Source: Marasmius tenuissimus (taxonomy: Eukaryota; Basidiomycota; Agaricomycetes; Agaricales; Marasmiaceae). Taken from it: a stretch of 64,000 bases of DNA. The stretch spans positions 2,728,001 to 2,792,000 of the forward strand of contig JAQOTA010000053.1 of NCBI GenBank assembly GCA_029532415.1, given 5' to 3'. The notes below the pieces were generated by a model that worked only from the letters and a program-made list of their open reading frames with translations, did no database searches and was not told the origin of the DNA. Shown in pieces: positions 43,287-56,889 of this stretch (its first letter is position 1; every line of letters begins with the position of its first letter). A program made the translations under genes and the position numbers.

Positions 43287-43620
43287 ACTTCGTACTTGGC
43301 CACATGGAGTAAAGAAAGCTGATGCTGAGGAGACCTATGGAGCGGACTGCCCTACTTTCTTTGTTTATACCCCTACCCCGTCTGTCCTTACTGAGAAACG
43401 TCGACCCGAACACATATGTACACCTTTGAAATCCGACATCGGAATCCATCTTTTCACAAGCAAGAGACGCGTGAAATTTCAATTGTTCACCGATGACGGA
43501 GTGGCCTACGAATCTTCCGGCCACCCGGAAACCCAATGAAATCGTCCCGATTACCCCGCAGAGATCCGAGCGGGCGCCTCCTAAAGCTAAAGCCCACCTT
43601 TAACTTTCTCTACAACCACC
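43287..43620. other. Short intergenic region before the ETF-QO gene
   Basis: The open frame 43270-43539 has no recognisable domain and lies partly in the 3' end of the preceding gene. It probably holds that gene's 3' UTR and the ETF-QO promoter. Confidence 0.35.
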
Positions 43621-46284
43621 ATGTATCGTTGCAAGCAGACGCTTTCTCTGCGGCAGTGCTCGAGACTTGTTGCTCGTTCTCACAAGAGAACATCAAGAGC
43701 GATACACATCTCGCGACCTCGACGAGAGGAAGCCGAGCCTTATGATCCGCGCTCAGTCGAGCGTGTCGAGGACGAGGTCGACGTGTGCATCGTCGGTGCT
43801 GGACCCGCTGGATTGAGTGCTGCCATTCGTATCAAGCAAATGGAGCAGGAAAGAGGAAGGGAAGTTCGAGTAGTTGTGCTGGAAAAGGGAGGAGAGGTCG
43901 GTACGTACGGATCTTCCCTTTCGAGTCTTCAGACAATTCTTGACCCCATGCACAGGCTCCCACATCCTATCAGGCTGTGTGCTTGAACCTCGGGCTCTGC
44001 ATGAGCTACTTGGGTCACCTTCAACGTACGCGGAGAAGTATGGATCCGAGGCACCTCTCGGTCAACCGGCAACCAGCTCGAAGATGTTACTCTTGACCAA
44101 CAAAATGGCAATCCCGATACCTCACCCTCCCCAAATGAACAACGATGGTACGTACAAGCCTCTCGTTTCAGCTCAGCCTGTGTCGCTCAATTTGTCGTCA
44201 GGCAACTACATTATTTCACTGTCACAATTCACTCGCTGGCTTGCCTCCGTCGCTGAGGAGCATTATGGTGTCGAAATATATCCCGGTTTTGCTGGCGCGG
44301 GTCTTCTTTTTAGCGAGGACTCAACCGCCGACGACCCGTGGAGTGGATGGGAAGGAAGATGGGGAAATACGGTCACCAAGATCGGTTCCACAAACGGCAC
44401 CTCTACTGGTATTTGTCTGTCTCCCTTTCTCTCGGAGTTTCACCTCTTAAATTGCTTTCAGGCTCAACGAAAGTGAAGAGTGTGCAGGGTGTGATTACCA
44501 ACGATGTTGGCATTTCCAAATCGGGATTCCAGAAGAGTAATTTCGAACCTGGAATGGCATTCCGTTCGAAAGTCACCCTACTGGCCGAAGGCGCACACGG
44601 AAGTCTAAGTAAGATTGCACTTGGCAAGTACAATCTGCGAAAGGAAAGCGAGGGACCGACCTATGGGTTCGGACTGAAGGAAGTCTGGAGGATAGCCCCT
44701 GACGGTAAATTGTCGTTCTCTTGAGCATTGGCTAGCACGTCTGACGAACTCATAGACGGGTCGGAAGGTGATGGTAGATACAAACCTGGAGAAGTGGTGC
44801 ACACGCTCGGATGGCCTCTCGATAATGCGACTTATGGAGGTGGATGGGTCTACCATATGGACAAAGGTCTCGTTAGCATTGGTCTAGTTTTGGGTGCAGA
44901 TTGGAACAACCCCTACAGAAGCCCCTACCGTGACTTTCAGGTGATTAAAGTTTCATTTGTGCTCTTCCCACCTACCTGACTATTCCGTCCTACAGAAAAT
45001 GAAGCACCATCCGTATCTTAGAAAACTACTTACTGCATCCGACGCCCCCAACTCCTACACTCCTACGCGTATCGCGTACGGAGCCCGGACGCTCGTGGAG
45101 GGTGGACTCCAATCTATGCCTTTGCTTCATTTTCCCGGAGGCGCCCTCATTGGCGACTCGGCAGGATTCGTCAACATTGCCAAGATCAAGGGTGTTCATA
45201 ACTCCATGAAGACAGGTATGCTGGGAGGAGAGGGTGCTTTCAATGCATTGTTCTCAAACGAAGGTACTCCTGCTCACACCGCCTTGTGTCCCGCCCACTA
45301 ACATTGCTCTTTAGAGAGCTCTGAAGAAAGCTTCGAGAAACCTGCAGATCTTTCCTCGTATACCGAAGCGTTCACCAAGTCATGGGTCTATGGTGATCTC
45401 CACGAAGTCCGGAATATGCGACCAGCTTTCAACACCGGTCTCGGGGTATTTGGGGGCGTGATGTATTCCGGCGTGGACAGCTTGCTGCTGAAGGGAAGAA
45501 CCCCTTGGACTTTTAAACATACCAAAGCTGGCGAAAGAGAGAAGTTCATCGTACGTTGATTCCATCAGAACGCGAAGATCTCGGTGCTGATCATCCTACT
45601 TGCAGAACTCGACCCCTTCCATGGACTCAACTCACACAGAGAAGGCGTCGAAACACAAACCGATCGACTATCCTGCCTTTGAGCCACCACTTTCGACGGA
45701 TCTTATGACTAGTGTGTCACTTACCAGCACGAACCATGAGGAGGATCAGCCAGAGCATCTGAGAGTAGCTACGCTTCGAGAGTACGTACAGGAATGGTAC
45801 GGAGACGAGGCGAATATCCTACCCAAACCTGGAAATGATGCTGGGGAACACCTCACGGACAAGCAAAAGAGACGGAGGTCGCATGTTCAGAAGAATGTAG
45901 AAGAGTATGCGGGCTTACTAGGAAGGGCGTGCCCAGCTGGAGTATACGAGTATGTTGAGGACGAGGTACGTTCATACACCCAATCAGCTGAATCTCTATT
46001 CACTTTGAGTCTGTAAGACCGGCAACAACCCCGACGGATGGAATGGCAAGAAGCTCGTCATCAATGCCCAGGTAGCTCCCGTTGCCTACATTCCCCGCAT
46101 TCGCGCTCACGTCGACATTCTCTACACAGAACTGCATACACTGCAAGCTGTGTGATGTCAAGGTTCCCAGCCAAGACATCACTTGGACCGTTCCTGAGGG
46201 TGGTGGTGGTCCTAAATATAGTGAGTTTATCTGCCAGCACCCTAACAAGCTCTACTCAATACGAATCTCGCAGCGGTTACATGA
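43621..46284 (+). CDS. ETFDH: Electron transfer flavoprotein-ubiquinone oxidoreductase, mitochondrial
   Basis: About ten exons. The Arg-rich N-terminus is a mitochondrial presequence ([20 protein letters not shown]). The FAD-binding loop GAGPAG is at residues 59-64. Family landmarks follow: [77 protein letters not shown] and [12 protein letters not shown]. The C-terminal 4Fe-4S domain has Cys in [10 protein letters not shown] and [11 protein letters not shown], and the gene ends GGGGPKYTVT after a last intron. It passes electrons from ETF, reduced by acyl-CoA and amino-acid dehydrogenases, to ubiquinone in the inner mitochondrial membrane. The length and all cofactor residues look complete. 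Confidence 0.95.
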
Positions 46285-46495
46285 TTATCGCGAGCACAAG
46301 CAAGCTGTCTTCCCCGTACACTCACTCGGATATGCTGTAGATTTAGTTTAATTACCTGGCAGTCGCCTTTACGCGGTAATTGAGAGTTTGAACGAACGCG
46401 TGAATTAGAACCGCTTCTAACGTTCCCTCGCCGTGATATCGCGTCATCCGTACGCATACTCAACCAGGGTCCGTACACCTTGGTTGCCTTCATCC

Positions 46496-48972
46496 ATGTC
46501 GCGAGACATGAAGACAGATATTCCTCTTGAAGCCGCCGTATATTCGGTTCCCAAGAAATCGAGCGCTCTCGCCAGAGCTACGACATATGTCTTGAAGATC
46601 GGAATCGTCTTTGGTTGTGTATGGAGTCTCAGTAATTGGTTCTCCCACGGTTCTCCCACGTCCAGGTTCCCTTCGAATCACTCTAGTGCTCTGGAAGAAA
46701 GGTCCTGTCCACAGGTGGATGCCCTGGTCCCTGAAAAGAACCTTTTCTTCTGGACGCTACTTGCAGACGAGCTTGGCTCTGATGACTTCGGAGATAGAGC
46801 GGTGAAGTGGTTGGGAGGTGCTGTGCAGATCGAGTGAGTGCTAACTGCGAACTATCTCAGTTACTCGTTGACCGATATTTATCAATATAAATAGGACAGA
46901 GACATTTGATGACATGGGTGAAGTTGGTGAAGATCCAAGATGGGAGAATAGGGCCCATTTCCATGAGTACCTGCAAAAATCATTCCCTACGGTGTGAGGT
47001 CCTGTAAATACTCTCAAGCGCACACATGTTCAACGTGTCCTTGCCAGACATTCTAATCTGGAACTCACAAAAATCAATACCTATGGACTGCTGTACACCT
47101 GGAAAGGATACGACGCGGCCTTGAAGCCTTACATCCTGGCTGCTCATCAAGGTGCGGTACAGACAAGGAGATATGTTGATATAACTCTGACTATCAAGAC
47201 GCATTCCATCCAGACGTTGTACCAGTGAACCCAGCGACAGTAGACCAATGGGCACATCCCCCTTATTCTGGGCACTTTGACGGTAATCTTCGCTCCTTTA
47301 CATACGAGATACGAGATGATTGAACTAAATTCCTCTCGAAGGCGAGCGCGTCTGGGGCAGAGGTTCAAAGGACGACAAGAGTGGTTTGATTGCCATACTG
47401 TTAGTACGAAGGAATTTCTATTTTATAGTCGCTCACATCGTCTTTGGCCATCAGCTCAGCTATCGAAGTCTTGATCGAACAAGGGTTCAAGCCCGCTCGA
47501 ACAGTTGTGCTTCCCTTCGGATTCGACGAAGAAGCTGGTGGACACCACGTAGGTCTTCAAACCAACCTAGCTCTAATCGTGGGTTCGAATGCTCATCGAG
47601 ATCTCCAGGGCGCCCAAGAACTTGCAGGTTTCCTGCTGGAAACTTATGGAGAACAATCGTTCGCTTTCATGATTGATGAAGGATGTATGTTCAAGATTCT
47701 CCTTTGTTCGGTCTTTTTCTGATTTACCCGCTAGCCGGATTCATGGAGCAGTACGGTACCGTGTTTGCAACACCGGGAATCGCAGAGAAGGGATCTATGA
47801 ACCTGAACATCGAGGTCGCCACGTCGGGTGGTCATTCAAGTGTGCCTCCTCCCCATACGGTAAGTGTAACCTGGCATTCGGCTCATGTAGCCTTCGTCGT
47901 GTCTGACCGAATTGCTGTAGAGTATAGGGATATTAGCGGCATTGCTCGTGCACATCGAAGAAAATCCGTTCGAAGTCCATATCGTGAGCCTTGACACAAT
48001 GTGGTACATGGTAATGATACTTACCGAACCGGAAGGAACGGGGCACTCCAATGCACGAATTCGTGCAATGTCTAGGTGCACATGCATCGGATCTTCCTTC
48101 TGCCCTCCGAAAGGCAATCAAGCGGTCCCAGCGTTCAAATAAAGCCTTTGAAGAGATTGAGAAGCACCTATTCAGCAATGCCGTCTACAAGAGCCTCGCG
48201 GGAACAACTCAAGCCATTGACATCATTCATGGTGGCGTCAAGTCAAACGCCTTGCCGGAACAGGTATCTGCTGTGGTAAATCATCGGATTGCGACGACTA
48301 GGTATGGACCATTTTTCCCTCGAAGCTCGCGTAGCCATTAACGCACCGCATGGCTCATAGTTCTGGAGATGCCACGAAGGCCCATGACAGGGACTTGCTT
48401 AGTGAGGTCGCGAGGAAATATAATCTAACCTATGTCGCATTCGGGGAGCAGATCTCGGAGCCGGATGTGCCTTCGAAGGGTCGCCTTACGCTGACAGCAC
48501 CCCGTGTACTTGAGCCTGCCCCCGTTACCCCTACACAAGGTGACAATGCTTCACCTTATCACCTGCTCTCTGGAACGATCAAGGCCACCTACGATAGCCA
48601 TAGGTCGCTTGAAAGCAGCAACCTCGTGGTTGCACCTGGTATGATGACTGGAAATACAGGTATGAACACTTTGTTTGGGCGCCACTGACATGTGCTGAAA
48701 AGATTCTAATCATCCATCTTTGACAACTCAGATACTAGGTTTTACTGGGATCTGACCGACCATATCTACCGCTATAATCACCACAACCTTGGTACATCCA
48801 CCAATCCGCTGGTGGGTGCCCATACTGTCAATGAATGTCGGTGTAGTGTTTTTGACATCGGAGGGGCCGAAGCTAACAACTTCCACCAGCTGTCGCACTC
48901 GACTCTTTCTTGGAGATCATTCGCTTCTTTGGGACCCTCATCCTCAACGCAGATGAGACGATACTCTTTTGA
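46496..48972 (+). CDS. CPS1: M20 metallopeptidase, carboxypeptidase S-like (vacuolar)
   Basis: Multi-exon gene. Met 46496 is followed by a cytosolic tail and one signal-anchor helix (YVLKIGIVFGCVWSLSNWF), as in yeast Cps1. Metal-binding and catalytic segments appear in order: AAHQDVVPVNPATVDQW (His, Asp), ERVWGRGSKDDKSGL (bridging Asp), GFDEEAGGHH (Glu-Glu), IDEG and TSGGHSSVPP. Later come VVNHRIATT and a C-terminal exon ending FLEIIRFFGTLILNADETIL at 48970-48972. The family removes C-terminal residues from small peptides with a di-zinc centre in the vacuole lumen. Intron edges near 46.99 and 48.0 kb are approximate. Confidence 0.9.
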
Positions 48973-50529
48973 AAGCGCATAACTTGGTGTAATATGCCGC
49001 GAATCGACTGGAGCGAAGTGAGCGGCAGTCTGTGTCGCGGGGATCCCACACAAAGACACGCGGCCGATAAACACAATCCCCCTGACTTGAAATATGATAC
49101 TACTTATGTACAATGTACTCTCAGTCTGATTTATGAAGCGCGAACTCTGAAATATTCACGCTCCTGGTGATCAGGATGTGACGCGATGCGCCAGCCGTAA
49201 GAGTCAGCCCAGGGGAGACTACACCACGCGCGGCGCCTGAGCTGTGGTTGAGACCTGACAGCGCTCATCCGCTTGATCCGAACGAATTCTCAGCTGAGAT
49301 CAAACCAAGCACGGGTTGAGGGGTCAATCCCACTCAGAATCAACTCACCCACTACGCAACTCGATTCTGAGAGACTGGCTGCCACCTGACTGTCCGCGGG
49401 TTCTTGTACCTTTTCTCCCTTTTTTAACCCTTTCGGATGCCAAAATTATTCGGGACGCAAACGCAATACATAATCAATGAACACTGTATTCAAATTTCAA
49501 ACTGCAGGAAAATACAAATGAGAAAGCACTACTATTCATGAATAATAATACTGTAGACAAGGGTATGAAAACCATCTCTTGGTACTCGTATACTAGCCCT
49601 ATGAAGTCTGAACATCAGAACCAATTGGTTGCGCAAGCCTCTCGAAGGTGTTACTCACCTCCATGAATTTCTGTAAGTGTAACCCATGCAAAATCTGAAC
49701 GGTGCGGAAGTCAGAATGCGGACATTCATGAGGGAAAAAGGAACCTCATACCGTTGTTCTGGAGGTGGAAAAAGGTTGCAGTAACAGAGCAAAACCAGAC
49801 CAGAGTTGCTAGCAGATAGACAAAGCCGAGCCAGGAGTATCAGAGCTTATGAGAGCCAGCCAACCAGATGAGATTTCGACAAGATTCAGAGGGCAGTGAC
49901 AGGGCACAAGACAGCGAGCGGTAGAGCGAAGGGCTAGGGAGACGAGGCATGAAAAACAATTGGCGTCAACGCTAATCAAGAAAGACAGTATCGTGGGCCA
50001 TGCACCTTGCACACATCTGCTTCATCTGGATATCCCTTTCACTGTAAACTGTCCATGACGTGCAATCGTGTGTTAGTGGTCCTTTTCAATGATCATGGGG
50101 AGATGAGGGAGAGAAAGGAACTTGAAGGAAAAAGAACGCACGGCAGAAACTCAAGTTCAACATCACCTGACCGCTCTGAAGAAGGACTCTTTGACCGACG
50201 CCGAATTGAGTCCGGGTTGAGATTGAACTGAGCCGAGAAAGAGAGGTTGACAGCACTCTCAAGATTGGCTCGTACAGGCCTCAGAAATTACTCCGCTTGG
50301 CCCCCTCAGCTGCCAAACCAATTGACAATATCAGTTGAGCTCCGCGCCCAATTGGTGGTGTAGCTACAGTACCTGCGGCGCAAGCGCTACGGACTGCGGC
50401 CCGTGGGAACTAGGTACGAGGCGGTCCACACGTGACACTTAGAGCGCTTAGCGGCACAAAGCTTGGCCTTCTGAACTCAACTCTTACCAAGACCTGCAGG
50501 CAAACCTCAGGTCTTTCATCGATACTTTC
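48973..50529. other. Intergenic region, no gene recognised
   Basis: About 1.5 kb with no ORF bearing a recognisable domain, no RNA gene and no repeat. It probably holds the 3' UTR of the M20 peptidase gene and the promoter of the next gene. Confidence 0.4.
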
Positions 50530-52998
50530 ATGTCACTACGGCGTCTCAACTTGCATGCTTCCGCTCTCAACGATGCAGAATACTCTCTATATACCTCAAG
50601 CCTGGCGGATATCACTCTCACCGACGAACATGACCTCCAAGGCCATGACGACTCCTACTATGAACAGATGACCCTCACTTTGCGAGAAGCACGGGCCTGG
50701 TTCAAAGGAAGGTACTCTCATTTACCGGCTGCTGTGATTGACGACGTATGTGTCGCGTTCCGAATCCTCAGAAAGCAGGAAGAAACTGATAATCAACAGA
50801 TACTACGCTTTTTCTCTCCGAACCTATCGCAGGCGGAGAACCTAACAGGCGGTCAGTTCTTTGCGGCACAGAGATTGCTGGTACATGCGGAATCTGGAAG
50901 AGAAGTAGACCGCTCGCTTGCATTCGTTCAAGGTGAGAGCTGGTGTATTTTGCGCGTTTGACTGTGCTTAACAAAGGTCCGGGTAGCCCATCCAACGGAT
51001 AAACCTATTGCTCGTCCGTCGTCTCCGCAAAAACCACCAAATACGATCCCTTCTCGCAGGTCCATTGACGCAGTACTTCCCACCTCCCAAAGCATTGAGA
51101 ACGCCGGAAATGGCCCATTTACACCACCTCCTCAGCACCCCTCGGCATCGAATAACCCTTTCACTCTGGGCCGTGCTAAATCCAACCCAGGCGCACCACC
51201 CTCGTCCAAATCGTATGACGGGTCTTCGTACTCAACACCACACAAATTGCCCCCACTACCGCCACGAAAATCGGCTTCGCCTGCCGTCCTACCGCCCCCT
51301 AGACATGGATCTCTCGGATCAGCCGCGCCTTCGTTGATAACACCCTCCGTCGTGACGTCGAAATCAGTGCCCATACCCTCCGCACCCGCAGTACCTCCCA
51401 AGCCTTCACATTTTACACATGTCACCTCGACGCTGATGAAGCAGAGTCTGCAAGCGTCAAAAACGGGACAAACAATGAAGAAGGCAGAAGAGCAATTGGA
51501 AAGAGAACGTGTTCTACAGGTCCTCAAGAGCTCGGCATCTAAGTCGACATCCTCATTCACGAACGCGTTGGTGTCGAGAAACCGAAGCAACAGTCCCAAC
51601 AAATTGTCCGCAACCCCTTCATCTACTTCTGGCTCCGACCTAGATCGGGAAAGCACCTCGCAAGCACCACCCCTACCTCGCCGACGCAAAGTATCACCGC
51701 CAGGCTCAGTTTCAACTAGCTCGTTCCAGCAAGTAGCTCTGGCTTCGACCTCGACCTACCCAGGTGCCAGTAATAATCCTTTTGTGCGGAATGCATTTTC
51801 CGATACCAGATCTCAAACATCCGCAGTTTCGTCAGCTTCCCGACGTTCACCCACCTCTTCAATCGACCCAACTGCCGCTACCCCAAATACGACAAGCCTG
51901 CCTCCACCCAAGCACCCCGATCAAAGTCATCGAAAACCTCCCCCTCCCCCCATCCCATCCAGCCCCTTCAATGTAGTCGGCGTTTTTGAAAGCTCAGACG
52001 CGATTGGTACTGGGAGGACCCCGTCAAGTTTTCCACGAGTTCCGTATACATCCCATGCCACCAACTTTTCCCCAGAGCTTGTTGGCCCCTTCTCTGGCTC
52101 CGTCGCCGCCAAGTCTGCCAGCCCATACGTATCGGCGTTCACTCCGGAGACAACACCTTCTTCCACCCCCTTCAGGAATGGTGACGAGAGTCCGACCACT
52201 AGACTGTTTAGATCTAAGTCGATGCATCAACCGGCTTCGCCAACTTCACCATTCTCCCCTGTAGAAGATTCGCCTGAACGTAGTCCACTACCTCCACCAA
52301 TCAGACGGAAACGGCCAGAAAGTGTCCAAGTCCTTCCTGGCTCACCGTTCTCCGCTGGGTCTGGCTCGAGGAATCCGAATGTTCCCCACGGTTTGGATGA
52401 GAGTCCTCACAATGTAAGTATCTCTCCTTAGCAACAACGGTTGCAATAGTGTCTCACGCTTTCGGTACCGTAGTTTGAACCACATCGGCGGGACCCGTCC
52501 AACCACGAAGCGTCACGTCCTCATGACCCTCTTCATTTGAAGTCTCTGGCCGCTTCCCTTCAACCTCAATTCCAACAGCTTCAACCCAAGCTAGACAAAG
52601 CTAGGTTCAAGGCCGAGGCTGGACTGAGCAAACGCGGTTTCATAGTCAATTCGAAGACTTCAAGACGGAAGGAAGATCAAGAAGGATTGATGAGCGGGGA
52701 GGACCGAGACATGGAGGATGGCGACTCAAAAAATCCGTATCGCCAGGGGCGGAGAAGCAGGGACCGGATGAGAACCATAAGTGATAGTGGAGTCTCGGGG
52801 TGGGAAGACAATGTGGTTTACAGCGATAGTAGTGATGATGCTCATGACGATATTGTGCACAATCGAGGGTGGGGGAAAGACCAGGGTACCATTCGAAGTC
52901 GCAGAGTGGGTAGTGCACCTGACCACGACCATCTGGCTGCAGGCAAAGACCATCTGAAGTGGCCTGTCGGCGAAGGGGAGGGTTGGAACCGTTTATAA
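50530..52998 (+). CDS. Proline/serine-rich protein with an EH-like N-terminal segment
   Basis: Exons 50530-50745, 50800-50932, 50987-52413 and 52474-52998 (introns 54, 54 and 60 bp) form about 766 codons. The N-terminal 115 residues are folded and helical (LREARAWFKGRYSHLP, ILRFFSPNLSQAENLTGGQF, FFAAQRLLVHAESGREVDRS) and recall an EH/EF-hand-like module. The remainder is disordered and has several SH3-type poly-Pro ligands (PPLPPRKS, PPLPRRRK, PPPPIPSSPF). A basic/acidic C-terminal region follows (RFKAEAGLSKRGF, YSDSSDDAHDD). The architecture suggests an endocytic or actin-patch scaffold, which is inference. Confidence 0.75.
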
Positions 52999-54448
52999 AT
53001 ATAGAATTGCTTGGCCAAGTATTCAGCGTTTGATATGTAGTTTTACTTACAGCGACTAGATTTGCAACTCATTGTATACTACTCGTATATAGTCTCATCA
53101 TGTATATTTTAGTACCAATACTTGCTAGTACTTAGTTGTGATCGCTGCTTGCAAAGAAGATAAGATTCGGTTCGAAGTTCGACAATAGGAGGTCGCTGGT
53201 TTTCGGACTTTGCCGAGTGAAACGCCGCACAAAGTCGCGGTTCAAGCTCGGGCTTATCTGACTAGATACCACCACCATCTCTTCTAATTCTATTGGTACC
53301 CAATAGGCCTACCTTCTGCAAAAGCTATTCTAATTGTATAGTGATGGACAGTCCGGCTCGGCTCTAACAATACTCTCATTTGAGCGACACCTGGCAGAAC
53401 ATTGTTGAACATACGGTTGTTGCTCTCCAAATCGTTGGGTTCGTTCTATTCCTATCCCCGTGATCATAAATATCAAAAGTTCTTTAGGCTTTCTGTAGGC
53501 TCAAAGGATCATATGGTAAACCCGCCAAGGCCCCTGTATTTTCAGATATCACTGTTCGACGCACCCCAACCACATCGTGCATGCAACCCATCGCAAACTA
53601 CGAATGTATTCGGATCTGACGAACTGACGGCAGGCTTATCTGTGCATATGTTGCACGAAGCGATTACGATTCTTCATTGAGTCGTTCTTATTGCCGCATT
53701 TTTTGTTTGTTGGACAGTTGCCAGTTCCACCGCAAGTAAAGGAAGCAATACGATCTTCACAAGACCCATTAGCGTCTGCAATTAACTTCTTTCTAGACCA
53801 AAAACATCTCTGAGATGAGTCTTCTAGAATTATCTTTACGGAAAGCCAATGTCAAAGAGTGACCGTCTTATCGCACAGGCATCAAGCCAGAAGTCGTGAA
53901 GTCCTTTGTTTAACTCGAACACCTTGTGGAGACTTGCAAACAGGAACAATATCGGGCTGGAGCATATGGAGAAGGTTTGGTGTCGACTCGTCGCCACCGT
54001 TGCATCATACGGAGTTTATACTCTTTGGGTTGTATCTATTCTTATCACTCGCGATTCACCTCAAGCCGACAAGAGTCTTCCAGCGCGGATCGCTTACTAT
54101 GTTGACCCTTTAGTGACTTGAAGATCCTCAACCTTCAGAATCACCAAGGCGGCTTACTGCGGTCGCGTGATACCGAAAGCAAATGTGTATTCGGACTGAC
54201 AAAATGATCGAGTCCTTTCTCTAGGAGCCATGATGCAAATTGATATACGTGCTTCTTCTCGTTTGTGGACCACGACTGCTGACGATAGTTGGGGCCATAT
54301 GTTTTTGCCGTATCTATCCTTCGGCACACGATAGAGTGACTACGGGTCGTGGGGACTGCTTTCAGAAAGGTATAAAACCAAGGAAGTATTGCAAGGTATA
54401 GTCAAGTGCCTCGGTACCAATCCAGCCTCCAAACCTAGTCTTCTAGCA
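52999..54448. other. Intergenic region before the M35 protease
   Basis: About 1.4 kb. Short ORFs at 53402-53680 and 53859-54121 have no recognisable domain. A TATAAAA box at 54371-54377 belongs to the M35 gene. Confidence 0.45.
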
Positions 54449-55902
54449 ATGTTCGCTGCTCCTTTTGTCGCCCTCGTCCTCGCCAGCGCCGCATTGGCCG
54501 GTCCCATGAAGAGAGATGGTGCTCTTAGCGTCGAGCTCTCTGGCCCCGCCAACGTTGCCTCTGTCGACGATCTCAAGTTCTCGGCCACCGTCAAGAACAC
54601 TGGAAACGAGGCCGTCAAAATTTTGAAGTACGCCACCATCCTCGATGAGACCCTTCCCACCCGCTCCTTCAAGGTAACCAAGGATGGTGAGGATGTTCCG
54701 TTCACCGGTATTAAGGTGTGTGGTGTGTTTTACGCACGTTCATGAATGTAACTTGAACGTGATGCTAGGTCTCCATTGACCTCGAAGCCGCTGGCGAGAG
54801 CGCGTATACCGTCATCCCCGCCGGAGAGAGCATTACCGTGAACCACGACGGTACGGTGCACCTCCTTAACAACTTTTCTTCACAACGACTGACTATCCAC
54901 CGTAGTTGGATCTCTGTTTGACTTTGCCACCGTCGGTGCCGGAAACTTCAAGTTCGAGCCTCTCACTGAGTTCCAACTCGTGGACTCTGAGGCTTCCTTT
55001 GTGGAAGCTGAGGTCGAGGTCAACTCGAATGCTCTTGAAGTCGCCGTGACCAAGGCTGAGAAGCGCGAGCTTATCGATAAGCGTGCCAGGAACGCCTGCA
55101 CCAATGCCTCGCAAACCAGCTTCATCAACTCTGCGTATGTACCATCCTTTGTCGCTTTATCCACGAGGACATGTACTGAATACGAGTAACAGCTACTCTG
55201 AGGGCAAGTCGATGGCGTCTGCTGCTGCTAGCTACATCGGAAGCAACGGAGCCAACTCTCTCTACACCCAATACTTCAAGACCAACCCCACTACCACCGT
55301 TAGGAACGTCTTCTCCAACGTTGCCAACGAGAACTCCTCCTCCAGGACGTAAGTCAGATCATTCTCGCATCAGACGTGCTTTGGCTGAAAATACGGCCAC
55401 AGTTTGAACTGCAACGACGCTCTCGGAGCCTGCACATCGGGTGTCATTGCTTACACCGTGACTTCCACCACCAACGTCAGTATCTGCTCAGGACCCTCTG
55501 CCATAAAATACCGGCTTGACCCATAACATAACGTAGGTCTACTTCTGCAGCATCTTCTTCCAGGAAGTTTCCCAGTCCGCCCTATGCACCGGTGGAACCA
55601 CTGTTGCCAACCGTAACATCCGTGGTGCTACTGTCCTCCACGAGGTGAGGAGCCTTTTGAATTTTTTACAGTTCTTTCGCTCACGCTCCCCACTTGCGAT
55701 CTAGTTGACCCACGCCACTAGCGGAACGACCGATGTCACCTACGGCTGTTCCGCCGACCGTGCCCTCGCTGCCTCCTCGCAGGTTAGGAACGCTGACAAC
55801 TACAACGTGAGTGCTACGTTCGTGGCAGTTTTGAATTCGAAACTAATGAAATTTTGGAATCAGTGCTTCGGATCTCAAGTCTGGCAAGACACCCAATGCT
55901 AA
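54449..55902 (+). CDS. Secreted M35 (deuterolysin/aspzincin) metalloprotease
   Basis: Multi-exon gene with introns of about 50-65 bp. Signal peptide MFAAPFVALVLASAALA, then a propeptide (SVELSGPANVASVDDLKFSA onward) ending near KRELIDKR. The mature enzyme begins around ARNACTNASQTSF. The zinc site is visible: HELTH, formed across an intron, followed by GTTDVTYGC, the GTxDxxYG aspzincin motif that supplies the third ligand Asp. Six or more Cys suit an extracellular protein, ending FGSQVWQDTQC. Basidiomycete members include peptidyl-Lys metalloendopeptidases. An upstream in-frame ATG (54389) would mask the signal peptide. A TATAAAA box lies 72 bp before the ATG. Confidence 0.93.
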
Positions 55903-56889
55903 ATAAGTAGCGAGGTCAGGAAGACGGAGTGTGTACGAGCGCCTTTGTATGTATGTTGTATGTAAAAATTGTGATCAACAGGAAAACCCTGCAGATTTGT
56001 TCTGAATCTGTCAGTGGTTTATGTAGACTTTGAGCTTCCGAGTCAAACCACCATCAAGATAGTGGGCAACGCAATCAATCACAAGCTGAAGCAATATCCT
56101 CTATCCAGCAGTCAAATGGGGAGCTTAAGGTGAATACTTGGGTCGCAGAGGGCAATTGGGAAGGGCTGCACGGTCTCACTTCCGACCGATAGTTCAGTGG
56201 AACTCCGAGGTCCGCGTAGAACCAGTTGAGACCAGTTGGCTCCTGCCTGAGACTGTGATTCCGATATTCAACTGCTTTGCACTTGCCCCCACTGCGACTC
56301 GGACGCTTGCGGCGTAGTTGCCAGATTTTGCTCCTGTCTCTTGTCCGTCTTTATAGACGAGCGAGAATGGGCGAAGGAACGTAGTCGGCGCCGCTAGAGA
56401 CTTTGTTCGGTGGGCTCTGTCTTTGATTTCTGGTTGATTATTCTGGACAGTTAAGACGTTGGCTGTACATACAGGTACCGTGTAAAAATGGAAACCCTCC
56501 AGAATCGATCAGGTCATCTCCTGTGGACACAACGTAGGCACCTTCCCCGAAAGTTCAAGCAGGGCGTGAAAAATTCAGACGTTGGGAATCCCTGATTATC
56601 ACATTTATTGCCCTTCTCTCTCTCCCATGACTGAGGCATTTTAACTTTCATTCGGGTGGAGGTCATGTCAGAGTCATAACATCGGGATTCACAGTGTCGA
56701 CGGCACCTCGATCGAAAAGGGGCGTCTGCCAGACGGGAGTACCATTAATAATGGTCTGCTCGTTCTCCTGAATCCATTTCCTTTCCCTTCTTGCTTCCCC
56801 CTCCCCGTTATACCTCGCTCGTGTAGGTATGCTTTTGCGTTGTATCCATCCCTTGTGTCGTAACTGACATCTGAAGAACAGGCCTTCGA
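55903..56889. other. Intergenic region, no gene recognised
   Basis: About 1 kb between two plus-strand genes. No RNA gene or repeat is seen. The minus-strand ORF at 56663-56923 is not protein-like. Confidence 0.4.
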